64,000 nucleotides of DNA from positions 1-64,000 of the forward strand of contig JAQTLU010000008.1 in NCBI GenBank assembly GCA_028714735.1. The letters are read 5' to 3'. The stretch's first letter is position 1. Every line of letters begins with the position of its first letter. Shown here piece after piece: positions 40,515 to 52,087 of this stretch. Position numbers and translations under genes: made by a program. The stretch comes from Gallionellaceae bacterium. GTDB lineage: Bacteria; Pseudomonadota; Gammaproteobacteria; Burkholderiales; Thiobacillaceae. Below the pieces are notes generated by a model. That model was not told the origin of the DNA. It was given only the letters and a program-made list of their open reading frames with translations, and did not search any database.

Positions 40515-41396
40515 TCAGCCGTGCCCGCCGCGCCCCTTCGCCAGCCGGTCGAGCACCTCGACGATGAGTTGCAGGGTGGCCTGGGCGCGGTCGTGTTCGG
40601 GGTTGTATTCGGCAATCTCCAGGGCCACCAGGCGGGGATCGGCCAGCAGCGGCGTCAGGGCGGCGAGGAATTCATGCGCCGGCAGTCCGGCCGGTTCCGG
40701 GCTGCCGACGCCGGGGGCCTCGCCGGGGTCGATGGCGTCGAGGTCGAAACTGATACCGAAGCCAGCCGTGCCCACGGTCACCCGGGCCAGGGCCTCGGCC
40801 AGGGTGGCCCGGAGGCCGCGTTCCTGAACCTCGGCCTGGCTGATGACGCGCACCTGCAGTCGGTCCAGCAGGACCGATTCGTCTTCCTCGTAGCTGCGCA
40901 CGGCCAGCAGGCAGACGTGTTCGGGCTGCACGACCGGTTGTTTGCCGGCCAGCGCGACCAGGCCCGGCTGGCCGCGGCCGAGCAGGGCGGCCAGGGGCAT
41001 GCCGTGGACGGCGTGGCTGGCCGAGGTCTCCGGGATGTGGCTGTCCATGTGGGCGTCGATCCACAGCAGCCCGAGCGGGCCGCGACCGGCAAGCGCCCGG
41101 GCGACGCCGCTCCAGGTGCCCATGGCGCAGGAATGGTCGCCGCCGACCACGACCGGGAAGTCGCCGTCGAACAGGGTGCGCTCCACTTCATGGCCGACCC
41201 GCTGGGCCAGGTCGGCCAGGCGTGTCCAGCGCTCGAGTCCGTCATGGGGATAGATGAGGTCGGACCATTCGGTGACCTCGGCCAGGCGGTGCATCCAGTG
41301 GCTGTGCTTGAGCGCCCAGGGGCCTTTCTCGCAGCCCGGGTCCTGGGCGCCAAGCCCCGAGGCCACGCCGATGAGCCGTATATTGCCCCGCTTCAT
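40515..41396 (-). CDS. rocF: Arginase
   Basis: This 293-residue ureohydrolase of the arginase family splits arginine to ornithine and urea. The binuclear Mn2+ motifs are GGDHSCAMGTWSG, WIDAHMDSHIPETSASHAVHGMPLA and SFDLDAIDPGEAPGVGSPEPAG. The last is the S-x-D-x-D-x-x-D-P motif of arginases rather than agmatinases, though agmatinase activity is not fully excluded. It may function with the Orn/Lys/Arg decarboxylase at 26 kb in arginine catabolism. It follows the ubiB stop by 25 nt. Confidence 0.92.
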   Translation of the reverse strand: MKRGNIRLIGVASGLGAQDPGCEKGPWALKHSHWMHRLAEVTEWSDLIYPHDGLERWTRLADLAQRVGHEVERTLFDGDFPVVVGGDHSCAMGTWSGVARALAGRGPLGLLWIDAHMDSHIPETSASHAVHGMPLAALLGRGQPGLVALAGKQPVVQPEHVCLLAVRSYEEDESVLLDRLQVRVISQAEVQERGLRATLAEALARVTVGTAGFGISFDLDAIDPGEAPGVGSPEPAGLPAHEFLAALTPLLADPRLVALEIAEYNPEHDRAQATLQLIVEVLDRLAKGRGGHG

Positions 41397-41421
41397 CCCG
41401 GCGCGGCCCCGGTCCGCATCG

Positions 41422-42936
41422 CTAGCGCAGCATTGTCGCCGCCAGCAACAAGGCCATCAGGATGGCCATCAGCGCCAGCCAGCGGTTGCGCGCCTGCTGC
41501 TGGCGCAGCATCAGCTCCAGGCCGAGCTCCAGCCGTTCCAGGCGGTCGGTCTTCATGGCCTGGTGCGCCAGGCGCGGCAGTTGCGGGATCAGCATGCCCC
41601 AGTAGGGCGCCTCTTCCTTGAGGGTGCGGGCCCAGCCGCGCCAGCCGACCTGCTCGCTCATCCAGCGCTCCAGGAAGGGCTTGGCGGTGGACCAGAGGTC
41701 GAGGTCGGGGTCGAGCTGGCGGCCCAGGCCTTCGATGTTGAGCAGGGTCTTCTGCAGCATCACCAGTTGCGGCTGGATCTCCATGCCGAACCGGCGCGAG
41801 GTCTGGAACAGGCGCAGCAGGACCTTGCCGAAGGCGATCTCCTTCAGCGGCCGGTCGAACACCGGCTCGCACACCGCGCGGATGGCGGCCTCGAATTCGT
41901 CCACCCGGGTGTCGGCCGAGATCCAGCCGGAATCCAGGTGGGTCTGGGCGACCCGCTTGTAGTCGCGCTGGAAGAAGGCCAGGAAGTTCTGCGCCAGGTA
42001 GTTCTTGTCGATGTCGTTCAGGGTGCCCATGATGCCGAAGTCGAGGGCGATGTACTTGCCGGCATCGGTGACCAGGACGTTGCCGGGGTGCATGTCGGCG
42101 TGGAAGTAGCCGTCCCGGAACACCTGGGTGAAGAAGATCTCCACCCCGGCGCGGGCCAGCTTCTTGATGTCGACGCCGCGCCGGCGCAGCTCGTCGATCT
42201 GCGAGATCGGGGTGCCGTCCATCCAGCTCATCACCATCACTTCGGTGGCGCAGTAGTCCCAGTACACCTCGGGCACCGCGAGCAGGGGCGAGCCGTCGAA
42301 GTTGCGCCGGAGCTGCGAGCCGTTGGCCGCCTCGCGCACCATGTCCAGTTCGTCGGCCAGGTGCTTGGCGAACTCGGCCACCACCTCGCGCGGCTTCAGG
42401 CGCTTGCCGTCCGACCAGAGCATCTCCAGCAGGCCGGCCAGGCTGTCGAGCAAGGCGATGTCGCTCTCGATCACCGGTCCGATGCCAGGCCGCAGCACCT
42501 TCACCGCCACCGCCTCGCCGGTCTTCAGGGTGGCGCGGTGGACCTGGGCCACCGAGGCCGAGGCCACCGGCACCGGGTCGAATTCGGCGAAGACGTCGTG
42601 GGCGTCGCGGCCGTAGGCGCGGCGCAGCACGGCCAGGGCCTGGTCGGACGGGAACGGCGGCACCCGGTCCTGCAGCTTGGCCAGTTCGTCGGCGATGTCG
42701 TTGGGCAGCATGTCGCGCCGGGTCGACAGGACCTGGCCGAACTTGACGAAGATCGGTCCCAGCGCTTCCAGGGCTAGGCGCAGGCGCACCGCGCGCGCTT
42801 GCTTGAGCGGGCGCCAGAAGAACAGCAGGTTGACCAGCCAGCGCAGGGCCCTGATCCGCTCGTGGCCGAGGAAGAATTCGTCCAGGCCGTAACGGGCGCC
42901 GGTGAAGATGATGCGGGTCAGGCGCAGGGCTCTCAT
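41422..42936 (-). CDS. ubiB: Ubiquinone biosynthesis ABC1-family protein UbiB
   Basis: UbiB is an atypical kinase-like ATPase needed for ubiquinone synthesis, probably by extracting lipid intermediates from the membrane. The 504 residues match the family. KxGQ is visible as [21 protein letters not shown], followed by AAVKVLRPG-like [13 protein letters not shown], the QLRRNF segment, and the Mg/ATP motifs [15 protein letters not shown] and [10 protein letters not shown]. The C-terminus ends in one or two hydrophobic segments ([18 protein letters not shown]). It overlaps ubiJ by 4 nt. Confidence 0.96.
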   Translation of the reverse strand: MRALRLTRIIFTGARYGLDEFFLGHERIRALRWLVNLLFFWRPLKQARAVRLRLALEALGPIFVKFGQVLSTRRDMLPNDIADELAKLQDRVPPFPSDQALAVLRRAYGRDAHDVFAEFDPVPVASASVAQVHRATLKTGEAVAVKVLRPGIGPVIESDIALLDSLAGLLEMLWSDGKRLKPREVVAEFAKHLADELDMVREAANGSQLRRNFDGSPLLAVPEVYWDYCATEVMVMSWMDGTPISQIDELRRRGVDIKKLARAGVEIFFTQVFRDGYFHADMHPGNVLVTDAGKYIALDFGIMGTLNDIDKNYLAQNFLAFFQRDYKRVAQTHLDSGWISADTRVDEFEAAIRAVCEPVFDRPLKEIAFGKVLLRLFQTSRRFGMEIQPQLVMLQKTLLNIEGLGRQLDPDLDLWSTAKPFLERWMSEQVGWRGWARTLKEEAPYWGMLIPQLPRLAHQAMKTDRLERLELGLELMLRQQQARNRWLALMAILMALLLAATMLR

Positions 42937-43508
42937 TTGGCTTTCTGTTCAAGCAGGGCCAGGCGCGCCTCCAGGCGGGCGACGTCGTCGCGCAGTGCGT
43001 CGACGTCGGCGACGAAGCGGCGCACCGCGTGCTTGTCGGCCAGGAGGTCGGTCTCGTAGGTGGCATATTCGGCCAGGGTCCGGCCGGCCGATTCGTGCGC
43101 CTGTGCGCGCCAGCGGCCGAACCCGGCGAAGGCCTGGGCGGCGCGCGCGGCCAGGATGTCGCCCAGATAGGGCCGCAGGGCCAGGGCCCAGTCGAACTGT
43201 CCGAGCGCGGCCGAAATGTCGGTGGCCAGCAGGCCGTCGCCGGAGACGGCGGCGCGGCTCAAGGCGTCCCGTTCGCCCAGCGCCAGGGCGATCAGGATTT
43301 CCGCCCCGACGCCGATCTCGGTGGCGATTCCGGCCTCCGGGTCGATCGCGCTGAGGCCGCCGTCCTCGGTCACCCTGAAATCCACGCTGAACAGCGGCAG
43401 ACGCAAACGGGCCTGCTTGCCGGCATGCCTTGCCAGGCAGGCGCGGGCGCCCGGCTGGTGGGTCAACTGGCGGTCGATCAGGGAGAGCAGGGTGGCGGCA
43501 GAGAACAT
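42933..43508 (-). CDS. ubiJ: UbiJ, SCP2-domain accessory factor of ubiquinone synthesis
   Basis: This 191-residue protein has an N-terminal SCP2 lipid-binding domain (about 5-110, with [31 protein letters not shown] and [14 protein letters not shown]) and a C-terminal coiled coil ([26 protein letters not shown]). UbiJ works with UbiK and the Ubi complex in the cytosol. The start is at 43508; the longer ORF to 43541 adds an unsupported N-terminus. The order ubiJ-ubiB with ATGA overlap matches many proteobacteria; ubiE, often upstream, is absent here. Confidence 0.9.
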   Translation of the reverse strand: MFSAATLLSLIDRQLTHQPGARACLARHAGKQARLRLPLFSVDFRVTEDGGLSAIDPEAGIATEIGVGAEILIALALGERDALSRAAVSGDGLLATDISAALGQFDWALALRPYLGDILAARAAQAFAGFGRWRAQAHESAGRTLAEYATYETDLLADKHAVRRFVADVDALRDDVARLEARLALLEQKAK

Positions 43509-43546
43509 GGGGCGGATTGTATTGCATTGCGGGATAATCACGCGCC

Positions 43547-44619
<1,073 letters not shown>

Positions 44620-44623
<4 letters not shown>

Positions 44624-45297
44624 TGCCGGCCATCCGCCAGCTCATCCTCAACATCCGGCCCGAGGCGGCGCCGCGCTTCGACAACTTCATGCCGGGCGAC
44701 AACCTGGAACTGCTGCTGGCGCTGGACACCCTGGCCCGGGGCGAGTTGCCGGAAGCGGTGGTCTACGTCTGGGGCAATCCCGGCAGCGGCCGCAGCCACC
44801 TGCTCAAGGCCACCGTGGCCGAGGCCGGGCTGCATGGCCGTGCGGCCCGTTACCTCGCGGCCGGCGAGGAACTGCCCGACGAACTGGCCGGCATCCTGGC
44901 GGTGGACGATTGCGAGCGCCTCGACGCCGAGGCCCAGGTGCGCCTGTTTTCCCTGATCAACCAGGCCCGCGACGGCGCCGGCACGGTGCTGGCCGGCGGC
45001 CCGGCCGCGCCGGCGCAACTGGCCCTGCGGGCGGACCTGGCCACGCGCCTGGGCTGGGGCCTGGTATTCGGCCTGCGCCCGCTCAACGAGGCCGAGCGGG
45101 CCACCGCCATCCATGAGCGGGCCGGCGCCCTCGGCCTGCACCTGTCCGAGGACGTGGTGCGCTATCTGCTCAGCCACGGCCGCCGCGACCTGCCCTCGCT
45201 GCTCGCCAGCGTCGACGCCCTGGACGCCTATTCGCTCAGCCTGAAGCGGCCGGTCACGGTGCCGCTGGTGCGGGAGTGGCTGCAGTCGCGGCCGTGA
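44620..45297 (+). CDS. hda: DnaA regulatory inactivator Hda
   Basis: Hda is a DnaA-like AAA+ protein that with the beta clamp stimulates hydrolysis of DnaA-ATP after initiation. It has 225 residues. The N-terminus RQLILNIRPEAAPRFDNFMPGDN includes the clamp-binding QLxL motif, the Walker A region is VYVWGNPGSGRSHLLKAT, and the Walker B-like ILAVDDCERLD follows. The arginine-finger region LATRLGWGLVFGLRPL is present. The start overlaps the mtnA stop; the longer ORF from 44245 is a shadow of mtnA. Confidence 0.92.
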
Positions 45298-46364
45298 AGC
45301 GCCTCTACGTCGCCATCAGCCATCACGGTCTCGGCCACCTGGCGCAGACCGCGCCGGTGCTCAACGCGCTGCACGCGCTCGACCCCGGCATCGGGTTCGT
45401 CCTGCGCACCGCCCTGCCGCGCGCGGCGCTGGATCTGCGCCTGGCGATGCCGTTCGAGCACCTGCCCGCGGCGTCCGACTGCAACCTGGTCATGCACGAC
45501 GCCATCCGCGCCGACCTGCCGGCCAGCCTGGCCGCCTACCGCGATTTCCACCGCGACTGGCCGCGCAAGGTCGCTGCCGAGGCGGAGCAGCTTGCCGACC
45601 TGAAGGTCGACGCGGTGTTCAGCAATGTCGGCTACCTGCCCCTGGCCGCCGCGCACCGGGCCGGCCTGCCGGCGGCGGCGATGTGCTCGCTCAACTGGGC
45701 CGACATCTTCCGCCACTACCTCGGCCATGAGCCGGAGGCCTGCGCCATCCTCGACCAGATGGCCGCGGCCTATGCCGGGGCGCGCGCCTTCCTGCGCCCG
45801 GAGCCGGCGATGCCGATGGCCGATCTGGCCAATGCCGTCGCCATCCCGCCGGTGGCCCAGGCCGGCCGCAACCGGCGCAGCGAGCTGCTTGAACGGCTCG
45901 GCCTCGCGCCCGCTGACCGGCTGGTCCTGGTCGGCATGGGCGGCATCGGCTACCGGCCGCCGGCGGAGCGTTGGCCTCGTATTCCCGGCGTGGTCTTCCT
46001 GGCGCCGGACGACTGGCAGGCCGGCCACTCCGGGCTGCGTGCCCTGCACGAAACCGGCATGGTGTTCCGCGACGTGCTGGCGTCGAGCGACGCCCTGGTC
46101 ACCAAGCCCGGCTACGGCAGTTATGCCGAGGCCGCCGCGACCGGGGTGCCGGTGCTCCATATCCCCCGGCCGGACTGGCCGGAGGCGCCCTATTTGAATC
46201 GCTGGCTGGCCGCAAACGCGCGGGCCCTGGAAATCCGCGAAGAGCAACTGCTGTCGGGCGAACTGGCCGCCCCCCTGGCGGCGCTGTGGGACCTGCCGAC
46301 GCCGTCGCCGGTGGCGGCGGACGGCGCCCAGGCGGCCGCCCGGCGGCTGCGCGAAATGCGCTGA
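45294..46364 (+). CDS. GT-B-type glycosyltransferase-like protein
   Basis: This 356-residue protein resembles the UDP-glycosyltransferase/MurG type. The N-terminal Rossmann domain begins MKRLYVAISHHGLGHLAQTAPVLNAL, and the C-terminal domain has LVLVGMGGIGYRPPAERWP and the acceptor/donor region LVTKPGYGSYAEAAATGVPVLHIPRPDWPE. The GTG start at 45294 overlaps the hda stop (GTGA); the earlier start at 45276 is less likely. It lies between hda and arfB in a tight operon. Substrates are unknown, and no sugar gene is adjacent. Confidence 0.78.
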   Translation: MKRLYVAISHHGLGHLAQTAPVLNALHALDPGIGFVLRTALPRAALDLRLAMPFEHLPAASDCNLVMHDAIRADLPASLAAYRDFHRDWPRKVAAEAEQLADLKVDAVFSNVGYLPLAAAHRAGLPAAAMCSLNWADIFRHYLGHEPEACAILDQMAAAYAGARAFLRPEPAMPMADLANAVAIPPVAQAGRNRRSELLERLGLAPADRLVLVGMGGIGYRPPAERWPRIPGVVFLAPDDWQAGHSGLRALHETGMVFRDVLASSDALVTKPGYGSYAEAAATGVPVLHIPRPDWPEAPYLNRWLAANARALEIREEQLLSGELAAPLAALWDLPTPSPVAADGAQAAARRLREMR

Positions 46365-46369
46365 CGACG

Positions 46370-46774
46370 ATGCGTCCCCGCATCACCATCCCGCCCGAGG
46401 AAGTCGAGATCACCCCCATCCGCGCCCAGGGTGCCGGCGGCCAGAACGTCAACAAGGTCAGCAACGCCGTGCACCTGCGTTTCGACATCGCCGCCTCGTC
46501 GCTGCCGGAGGCGCTGCGCGAGCGGCTGCTCAGGCTCGGCGACCAGCGCATCAGCAAGGACGGCGTGGTGATCATCAAGGCGCAGGAATTCCGCAGCCTG
46601 GAGAAGAACCGCGCCGAGGCGATGCGCCGCCTGGAAGACCTGGTTGCCGGTGTCGCCGTGGTGCCAAAGGCGCGCCGGCCGACCAAACCGACCCGGTCGT
46701 CGGTCAAGAAGCGGCTGGAGGGCAAGGCGCGCCGGGCGGCCGTGAAGTCAGGCCGCGGGCGGGTCGACGAATAG
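46370..46774 (+). CDS. arfB: Alternative ribosome-rescue factor ArfB (YaeJ)
   Basis: ArfB is a peptidyl-tRNA hydrolase of the RF1-domain family that frees stalled ribosomes lacking a stop codon. The 134 residues are the normal size. The catalytic GGQ is in [22 protein letters not shown], and the C-terminal tail is strongly basic ([27 protein letters not shown]), as needed to enter the mRNA channel. Its last 27 nt overlap the end of the convergent hybrid kinase gene. Confidence 0.95.
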   Translation: MRPRITIPPEEVEITPIRAQGAGGQNVNKVSNAVHLRFDIAASSLPEALRERLLRLGDQRISKDGVVIIKAQEFRSLEKNRAEAMRRLEDLVAGVAVVPKARRPTKPTRSSVKKRLEGKARRAAVKSGRGRVDE

Positions 46775-49700
46775 GCCGCGCGAGGCCATTTCCCCGCGTG
46801 CCTGCGCCAGCGTCTCCTCCGCCTCGGCATAGAGGAAATGTGTGATCCGCTGCTCCAGTTCCTCGCCCAGGGGACCGAATGCGGCCTTGAGCAGCGCGCC
46901 ATGGCTCTCGACCAGCCGGTTTGCCAGCACGTCGGAATCGGCCAGCATGGCGGCCAGTTCAGTCAGCACCTGGCCGACCCGCGTCCAGTCCACGGTGTCC
47001 TCAGCGGACGCCGCCGCTTCCTCGGGAAGGGCGGCGCGGATGGCCGCGGCCAGCCCATGCAACTCGACTGCCACGGCATCGCTCAGCCGTTCTATCGCGC
47101 CCGCTTCCTGGCCCGCCTTGATGGCCTTCTCCAGCTCGGCGGCCAGACGCTGCACGCCGGTCATGCCCAGGTTGGCCGAGGTGCCCTTGAGGGTATGGAC
47201 CAGCCGCCGCGCCGTTTCCTGATCGGCCTTGGCCAGGTGTTCCCGCAACCGGCTCATGTCGTCGACATGATCGACCAGATAGGTGTGCAGCAGGCGCAGG
47301 TAGACGCCCAGATTGCCGTTCAGCAACCCGAGTCCCTGGGTGGCGTCGAGTCCGGGGATGGCTGCGAGCCCGGCCGGCAGCGCGGCCGCCTCCGGGGCGG
47401 CGACCGGCGCCGGAATCCCGGCACCCGGCAGCCAGCGCAGCAGGGTGTGGTAAAGCCCGTCGGGATCGACCGGCTTGGCGATGAAGTCGTCCATGCCGGC
47501 CTCGCGACAGCGCTCCCGATCCTCGTCGAAGGCGTTGGCGGTCATCGCCAGGATGGGCAGATCCGCATGGCCGGGCAGGGCGCGGATGGCGCGGGTGGCT
47601 TCGAGGCCGTCCATCCCCGGCATCTGCATATCCATCAGGATGAGGTCGTAGCGGCCGTTGCGCACCTTTGCAAGCGCTTCCGCCCCGTCGTTGGCGATCT
47701 CCACCTGCAACCCGAGGCTGGTCAGCAGTTCCACGGCCACTTCCTGGTTGATCCGGTTGTCTTCGGCCAGGAGCAGGCGGGCGCCCATCCGCAGTGCCTG
47801 CGGCCCCGGTGCGGTCGCCGCCGCCGCCTCGGCCAGGTCGCCCGGGCTGAGCCTGCTTTTGCCGAGGCGGCAGGTAAACCAGAAGGTGCTGCCCTGGCCG
47901 GGCACGCTGTGGGCGCCGGCCTCGCCGCCCATCAGGCGCGCCAGGCGCCGGGTGATGGCGAGGCCGAGCCCGGTGCCGCCGTAGCGGCGGGAAATGCTGG
48001 CATCGACCTGCTCGAAGGCCGCGAACAGGCTCGATAGCTTTTCCGGGGCGATGCCGATGCCGGTATCGCTCACTTCGAAGCGGACCAGCAGGTCGGTCTC
48101 CGATTCGCCTTCCTTGCTCAGGCGCACGTCGACCTGGCCCTGCCCGGTGAATTTCACGGCATTGGACAGGTAGTTCAGGAGGGCTTGCGCCAGCCGGGTG
48201 GCATCGCCCACCAGCACCGCCGGCAGGTCATCCCGCTGCAGGACGATGGTCAGCCCCTTTTCGCGCACCTTAGGGCCGATCATGGAGATGACGTTGTCGA
48301 GCATGCGGTCGAAGGCGAAATCGGTGATGTTGAGCGCCAGCTTGCCCGCCTCGATCTTGGAAAAGTCGAGGATGTCGTTGATGACCGAGAGCAGGTGCTG
48401 GGAGGAACTGACGATCTTGTCCAGCCTGACCCGTTGCGATAAATCGGTGGTGTCGCGCCGCAACAGGTGAGTGAGCCCGATGATGGCGTTCAGGGGGGTG
48501 CGGATCTCATGGCTCATGTTGGCGACGAAGGCGCTCTTGGCCTCGTTTGCGGCCTCGGCCGCGACCTTGGCCCGGGCCAGTTCATGGGTCCGGCTGTCGA
48601 CCAGCTCCTCAAGATGATGACGGTAGCGATCCAGTTCCTCGGCGTTGCGCTTGCGCTCGGTGATGTCCTCCTTCACCGAGACGTAGTGGCTGATGCGGCC
48701 ATCGGCCTGGCGGATCGGCGTGATGATGGCGAACTCGGTGTACTCGCTGCCGTCCTTGCGCCGGTTGATGAACTGGCCCTGCCAGAATTGGCCGTGGCTC
48801 AGGGCCGCCCACATGGCCTCGTAAGTCGCCCGCGGCGTCTTGCCGGACTGCAGGATGCGCGGGTTCTGCCCGATGATCTCCTCGCGGCCGTAGCCGGTGT
48901 TGTGCAGGAAGGCCTCGTTGACGTATTCGATGCGGGCGCCGAGATCGGTGATGACGATGTTCTCCGGGCTCTGCTCCACCGCCTGGGCCAGTTTGCGCAA
49001 CTGTTCTTCGGCCTGCCGGCTCTCGGTGATGTCCTCGCCCGAGCTGAGGCTGCCTGCGATGTGGCCGGCGTCGTCCAGGAGCAGGGCATTGTGCCAGCGC
49101 ACCAGGTGCCGGCGGTCGTCGCGGCTGACGACGTGGTTGTCGTTGTACTCGAGCGCGGACAGTTCGCCGGCCAGGATGTGCTGGAATACGGCAAGAGCCT
49201 CCTCGCTATCCCCCGGGGGCAGGCAGGTTGCGAACCAGTTGCGCCCGAGCAGCTCGCTTTCCTCCTGGCCCAGCAGTTCGCAGCCGGCGCGGTTGATCAT
49301 GGTGATCCTGCCCTCCCTGTCCAGGGCCACCATGAAGGACTGCACCGTATCGAGATACTGCTGGTTGCGGTCGTGCTCGCGCTGCAACTCCAGCTCGGCC
49401 TGCTTGCGGGTGGTGATGTCCAGCGCGGTGACCCGGATCAGATGGCTTTCCGGGACGAAATAGATGCGCAGTTCGTAGACGGCCGCCGCGAACATGGCCT
49501 CGTGGATGGCTTCCTGCAGTTCGCCGTTCCAGAACGCGGCAAACATCTCTTGCAGGCCGTCGAGCAGGTTGTGCCGTATCCCCTGCGTGGCCAGGTCCGG
49601 GAACAGCCATTCGGCGACCGGGTTGAGGAAGGTTATCGCCCCGGAGCTGTCGATCTCGAACACGGGGTCGGGATTCAGCCTGGGGAAGGAGGCCAGGCGG

Positions 49701-50089
49701 AGGATTTCCTGCTGGCCAAGCTGGCGGTCGACGGCATGGCGGACGTGCTGCAGCAGGTCGTCGATATCGTAGGGCTTCAGCAGGTAGGAGAAGGCGCCCT
49801 TGTTGGTCGCCTCGACGGCCGTTTCCAGGGCGGCATGGCCGGTCAGGATGATGACCTCGGTGAGGGGGGTGGCGAGCTTGATCCGGCCCATCACCTCGAT
49901 GCCGGACATGTCGGGCAGCATGAGGTCGATCAACGCCACGCTGACCAGCGCGCCCCCGGCCTCGGCGATCCCCTCGGCCCCGCTGCCGGCGGCGGCCACG
50001 TCATAGCCCTTGATGCGCAGGATGTCGGAGAGCGTCCGCCTGAGGTTGGCGTCGTCGTCCACCACCAGGATTCTGGGCTTGCCGGTCAT
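46748..50089 (-). CDS. Hybrid histidine kinase REC-PAS-PAS-PAS-HisKA-HATPase-REC-HPt
   Basis: This 1113-residue cytosolic phosphorelay kinase has no membrane segment. REC1 (about 5-120) carries D55, three PAS domains lie at about 130-225, 240-355 and 370-480, and a coiled coil leads to HisKA with H527 in [14 protein letters not shown]. HATPase has the N box [12 protein letters not shown] and G boxes DTGIGI and GGTGLGL. REC2 carries D820 and HPt carries H965 in [13 protein letters not shown]. The REC1 input suggests it is itself phosphorylated by the operon's other kinases. Its start overlaps the diguanylate cyclase stop by 4 nt and its end overlaps arfB by 27 nt. No output regulator of transcription is nearby. 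Confidence 0.95.
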   Translation of the reverse strand: MTGKPRILVVDDDANLRRTLSDILRIKGYDVAAAGSGAEGIAEAGGALVSVALIDLMLPDMSGIEVMGRIKLATPLTEVIILTGHAALETAVEATNKGAFSYLLKPYDIDDLLQHVRHAVDRQLGQQEILRLASFPRLNPDPVFEIDSSGAITFLNPVAEWLFPDLATQGIRHNLLDGLQEMFAAFWNGELQEAIHEAMFAAAVYELRIYFVPESHLIRVTALDITTRKQAELELQREHDRNQQYLDTVQSFMVALDREGRITMINRAGCELLGQEESELLGRNWFATCLPPGDSEEALAVFQHILAGELSALEYNDNHVVSRDDRRHLVRWHNALLLDDAGHIAGSLSSGEDITESRQAEEQLRKLAQAVEQSPENIVITDLGARIEYVNEAFLHNTGYGREEIIGQNPRILQSGKTPRATYEAMWAALSHGQFWQGQFINRRKDGSEYTEFAIITPIRQADGRISHYVSVKEDITERKRNAEELDRYRHHLEELVDSRTHELARAKVAAEAANEAKSAFVANMSHEIRTPLNAIIGLTHLLRRDTTDLSQRVRLDKIVSSSQHLLSVINDILDFSKIEAGKLALNITDFAFDRMLDNVISMIGPKVREKGLTIVLQRDDLPAVLVGDATRLAQALLNYLSNAVKFTGQGQVDVRLSKEGESETDLLVRFEVSDTGIGIAPEKLSSLFAAFEQVDASISRRYGGTGLGLAITRRLARLMGGEAGAHSVPGQGSTFWFTCRLGKSRLSPGDLAEAAAATAPGPQALRMGARLLLAEDNRINQEVAVELLTSLGLQVEIANDGAEALAKVRNGRYDLILMDMQMPGMDGLEATRAIRALPGHADLPILAMTANAFDEDRERCREAGMDDFIAKPVDPDGLYHTLLRWLPGAGIPAPVAAPEAAALPAGLAAIPGLDATQGLGLLNGNLGVYLRLLHTYLVDHVDDMSRLREHLAKADQETARRLVHTLKGTSANLGMTGVQRLAAELEKAIKAGQEAGAIERLSDAVAVELHGLAAAIRAALPEEAAASAEDTVDWTRVGQVLTELAAMLADSDVLANRLVESHGALLKAAFGPLGEELEQRITHFLYAEAEETLAQARGEMASRGLFVDPPAA

Positions 50090-51300
50090 TCGGCAGCGTC
50101 CTGGCCAGACAGGGTCTCGACCCGGTTCCGGCCCTGCGCCTTGGCCCGGTAGAGGGCATCGTCCACCCGCTTCAGGAGCGAATTCAGATCGTCGCGGACT
50201 GCGAATTCGGTGGCCCCGAAGCTGACCGTCAGTTGGCCGATGCGGTCGAAGGGGTGCCCGGCGATGGCCAGGCGCAACTTCTCCGCCGCCTCCCTGGCGG
50301 CCGGCAGGCCCGATTCCGGCATCAGCACCATGAATTCTTCCCCGCCCCAGCGCGCCAGGACGTCCGCGGCACGGGTGTTCTGCCGCACCAAGCGGGTGAC
50401 CTCCTGCAAGACTTGGTCGCCCACGTCATGGCCGTAGGTGTCGTTCACCCGCTTGAAGAAATCGAGGTCGTACATCAGCAGCGACATGGGCACGCCGTAT
50501 CTTTTTGCCCGTTCCACCTCGCGGCTCAGGATGGTGGTGAACTCGCGCCGGTTGATCAGGCCGGTCAGGCTGTCGGTGGTGGCGAGCAGGTGGATTTCCT
50601 CCTCGGCCTGCTTGCGTTGGGTGATCACCAGGACGTAGATGCGGATGAGTCCGACCTCCTGGACGTAGGAGATATGCAGTTCATAGGTCGCCCCGTCGAT
50701 ACTGACCTCATGCACCATCTCGCCCGACAGCCGGTGTTGCTGCAAGGCGGCGAACAGGGCCGCCGAGCCGTGCAGCAGGGGATGCGTCATCGCCAGCGCC
50801 GCCAGATCCGGAAACAGCCTCTCGGCGGCCGGGTTGAGGTAGGTCACCTCGCCGGCCGGATCGAGCTCGATCACCGGGCTGGGCAGCAGGCGCGGGAACG
50901 AGGCCAGGCGGAGTATCTCCTCCTGGGCCTGCTTGCGTTCGACCGCGTGGCGGATCTTCTGCAGCAGTTCATCCATCTGGTAGGGTTTGAGCAGGTAGGA
51001 AAAGGCGCCCCGGCTGGTGGCCTCGATGGCGGTGTCCATCGAGGCATGCCCGGTCAGGATGATCGCCTCGGTCAGCGGCGAGTTGGCCTTGATGCGCGCC
51101 ATCACTTCCAGCCCGGACAGGTCCGGCAGCATCAGGTCGACCAGGGCCAGGGCGAAGGTTTCCCGGTCCGCCGCCGCGATCGCCTCGGAGCCGTTGGCGG
51201 CGGCCTGCGTGGCATAGCCCTTGATGCTGAGGATGTCGGACAGCGTCTTCCTCAGGTTGGGGTCATCGTCCACCACCAGGATCTTTTCCTTCGCTTTCAC
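50086..51300 (-). CDS. Receiver-PAS-GGDEF diguanylate cyclase
   Basis: This 404-residue response regulator makes c-di-GMP when phosphorylated. REC (about 5-120) carries D55 with K105 in LLKPY; a PAS-like segment spans about 130-230. The GGDEF domain has GGEEF at 318-322 and an RxxD inhibitory site (RAAD, 309-312). Residues 1-165 are closely similar to the N-terminus of the hybrid kinase downstream, for example TLSDILxIKGY and [11 protein letters not shown], so the two share one receiver module. It lies between the double-REC gene (gap 13 nt) and the hybrid kinase (overlap). Confidence 0.96.
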   Translation of the reverse strand: MKAKEKILVVDDDPNLRKTLSDILSIKGYATQAAANGSEAIAAADRETFALALVDLMLPDLSGLEVMARIKANSPLTEAIILTGHASMDTAIEATSRGAFSYLLKPYQMDELLQKIRHAVERKQAQEEILRLASFPRLLPSPVIELDPAGEVTYLNPAAERLFPDLAALAMTHPLLHGSAALFAALQQHRLSGEMVHEVSIDGATYELHISYVQEVGLIRIYVLVITQRKQAEEEIHLLATTDSLTGLINRREFTTILSREVERAKRYGVPMSLLMYDLDFFKRVNDTYGHDVGDQVLQEVTRLVRQNTRAADVLARWGGEEFMVLMPESGLPAAREAAEKLRLAIAGHPFDRIGQLTVSFGATEFAVRDDLNSLLKRVDDALYRAKAQGRNRVETLSGQDAAE

Positions 51301-51313
51301 CGTCCTTCTCCGG

Positions 51314-52060
51314 TCAGGCCGAGACGAGCATGCTTTTCAGCTTCTTGAGCCGGATCTCCTCGATCAGGAGAAACAGGTCATCCAGCTCCAGGGGCTTGTA
51401 CAGGCAAGTATAGGCGCCGATCCTGCGCGCCAGCTCGATCGAATCCGCCATTTCCTTGCGGTAGCCGGTCATCAGCACCACCGGCTTGCCCGGGTAGCGG
51501 GCCTGGATTTCTTCCATGACATCGACGCCGTTCACCGTGCCCAGCTTGAGGTCGAGCAGGACGATGGCCAGCTTGTAGTCCTGTTCCAGGTGATCCATCA
51601 CCCGTTCCGGTTCGCTCTCGGTTTCGACCCGGTAGCCCCGCATGGCCAGGATGTCCTGCAGCGTCCGGCAGAATGCGGGGTCGTCGTCGACCACCAGGAT
51701 GCTTTCCTCCTTGTCCAGCAGGGAAAGGAAGGACAGGACCATGGGGAAGTTGAGCGGTTTGCACAGGATGGCATAGGCGCCGGCGCGTCTCGCCTCGTCC
51801 AGGAGATCGTCCGCCGCATAGGCGCTGACCAGGACCACCGGGAGCGCGGGAACGATCTGCCGCATCCGCTTCAGCGCCTCGACCCCGTCGATGCCGGGCA
51901 TCTTGATGTCCATCAGCACGCAATCGGGCGGATCGTTCCTGACCTGCTCCACCCCCTCTTCTCCCGAATAGGCCGGAATGGCTTCGTGGCCCTTGATCTT
52001 CAGGATGTCGCAGGTCGTTCGCACGATGCGACGGTCGTCGTCCACCACCAGTATCCTCAT
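51314..52060 (-). CDS. Tandem receiver-domain protein without output domain
   Basis: This 248-residue protein is made of two REC domains. REC1 (1-115) has ILVVDDD, the phosphoacceptor D51 in VLMDIKMPG and K101 in LCKPLN. REC2 (about 118-240) has ILVVDDD, D170 in VLLDLKLG and a K in LYKPLEL. No effector domain follows, so it may act as a phosphate sink, an intermediate, or a scaffold between kinases and their targets. Gaps are 27 nt to the upstream kinase and 13 nt to the diguanylate cyclase. Confidence 0.95.
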   Translation of the reverse strand: MRILVVDDDRRIVRTTCDILKIKGHEAIPAYSGEEGVEQVRNDPPDCVLMDIKMPGIDGVEALKRMRQIVPALPVVLVSAYAADDLLDEARRAGAYAILCKPLNFPMVLSFLSLLDKEESILVVDDDPAFCRTLQDILAMRGYRVETESEPERVMDHLEQDYKLAIVLLDLKLGTVNGVDVMEEIQARYPGKPVVLMTGYRKEMADSIELARRIGAYTCLYKPLELDDLFLLIEEIRLKKLKSMLVSA

Positions 52061-52087
52061 TGCCTACCCCCCGTTCGTTATTTTGCT

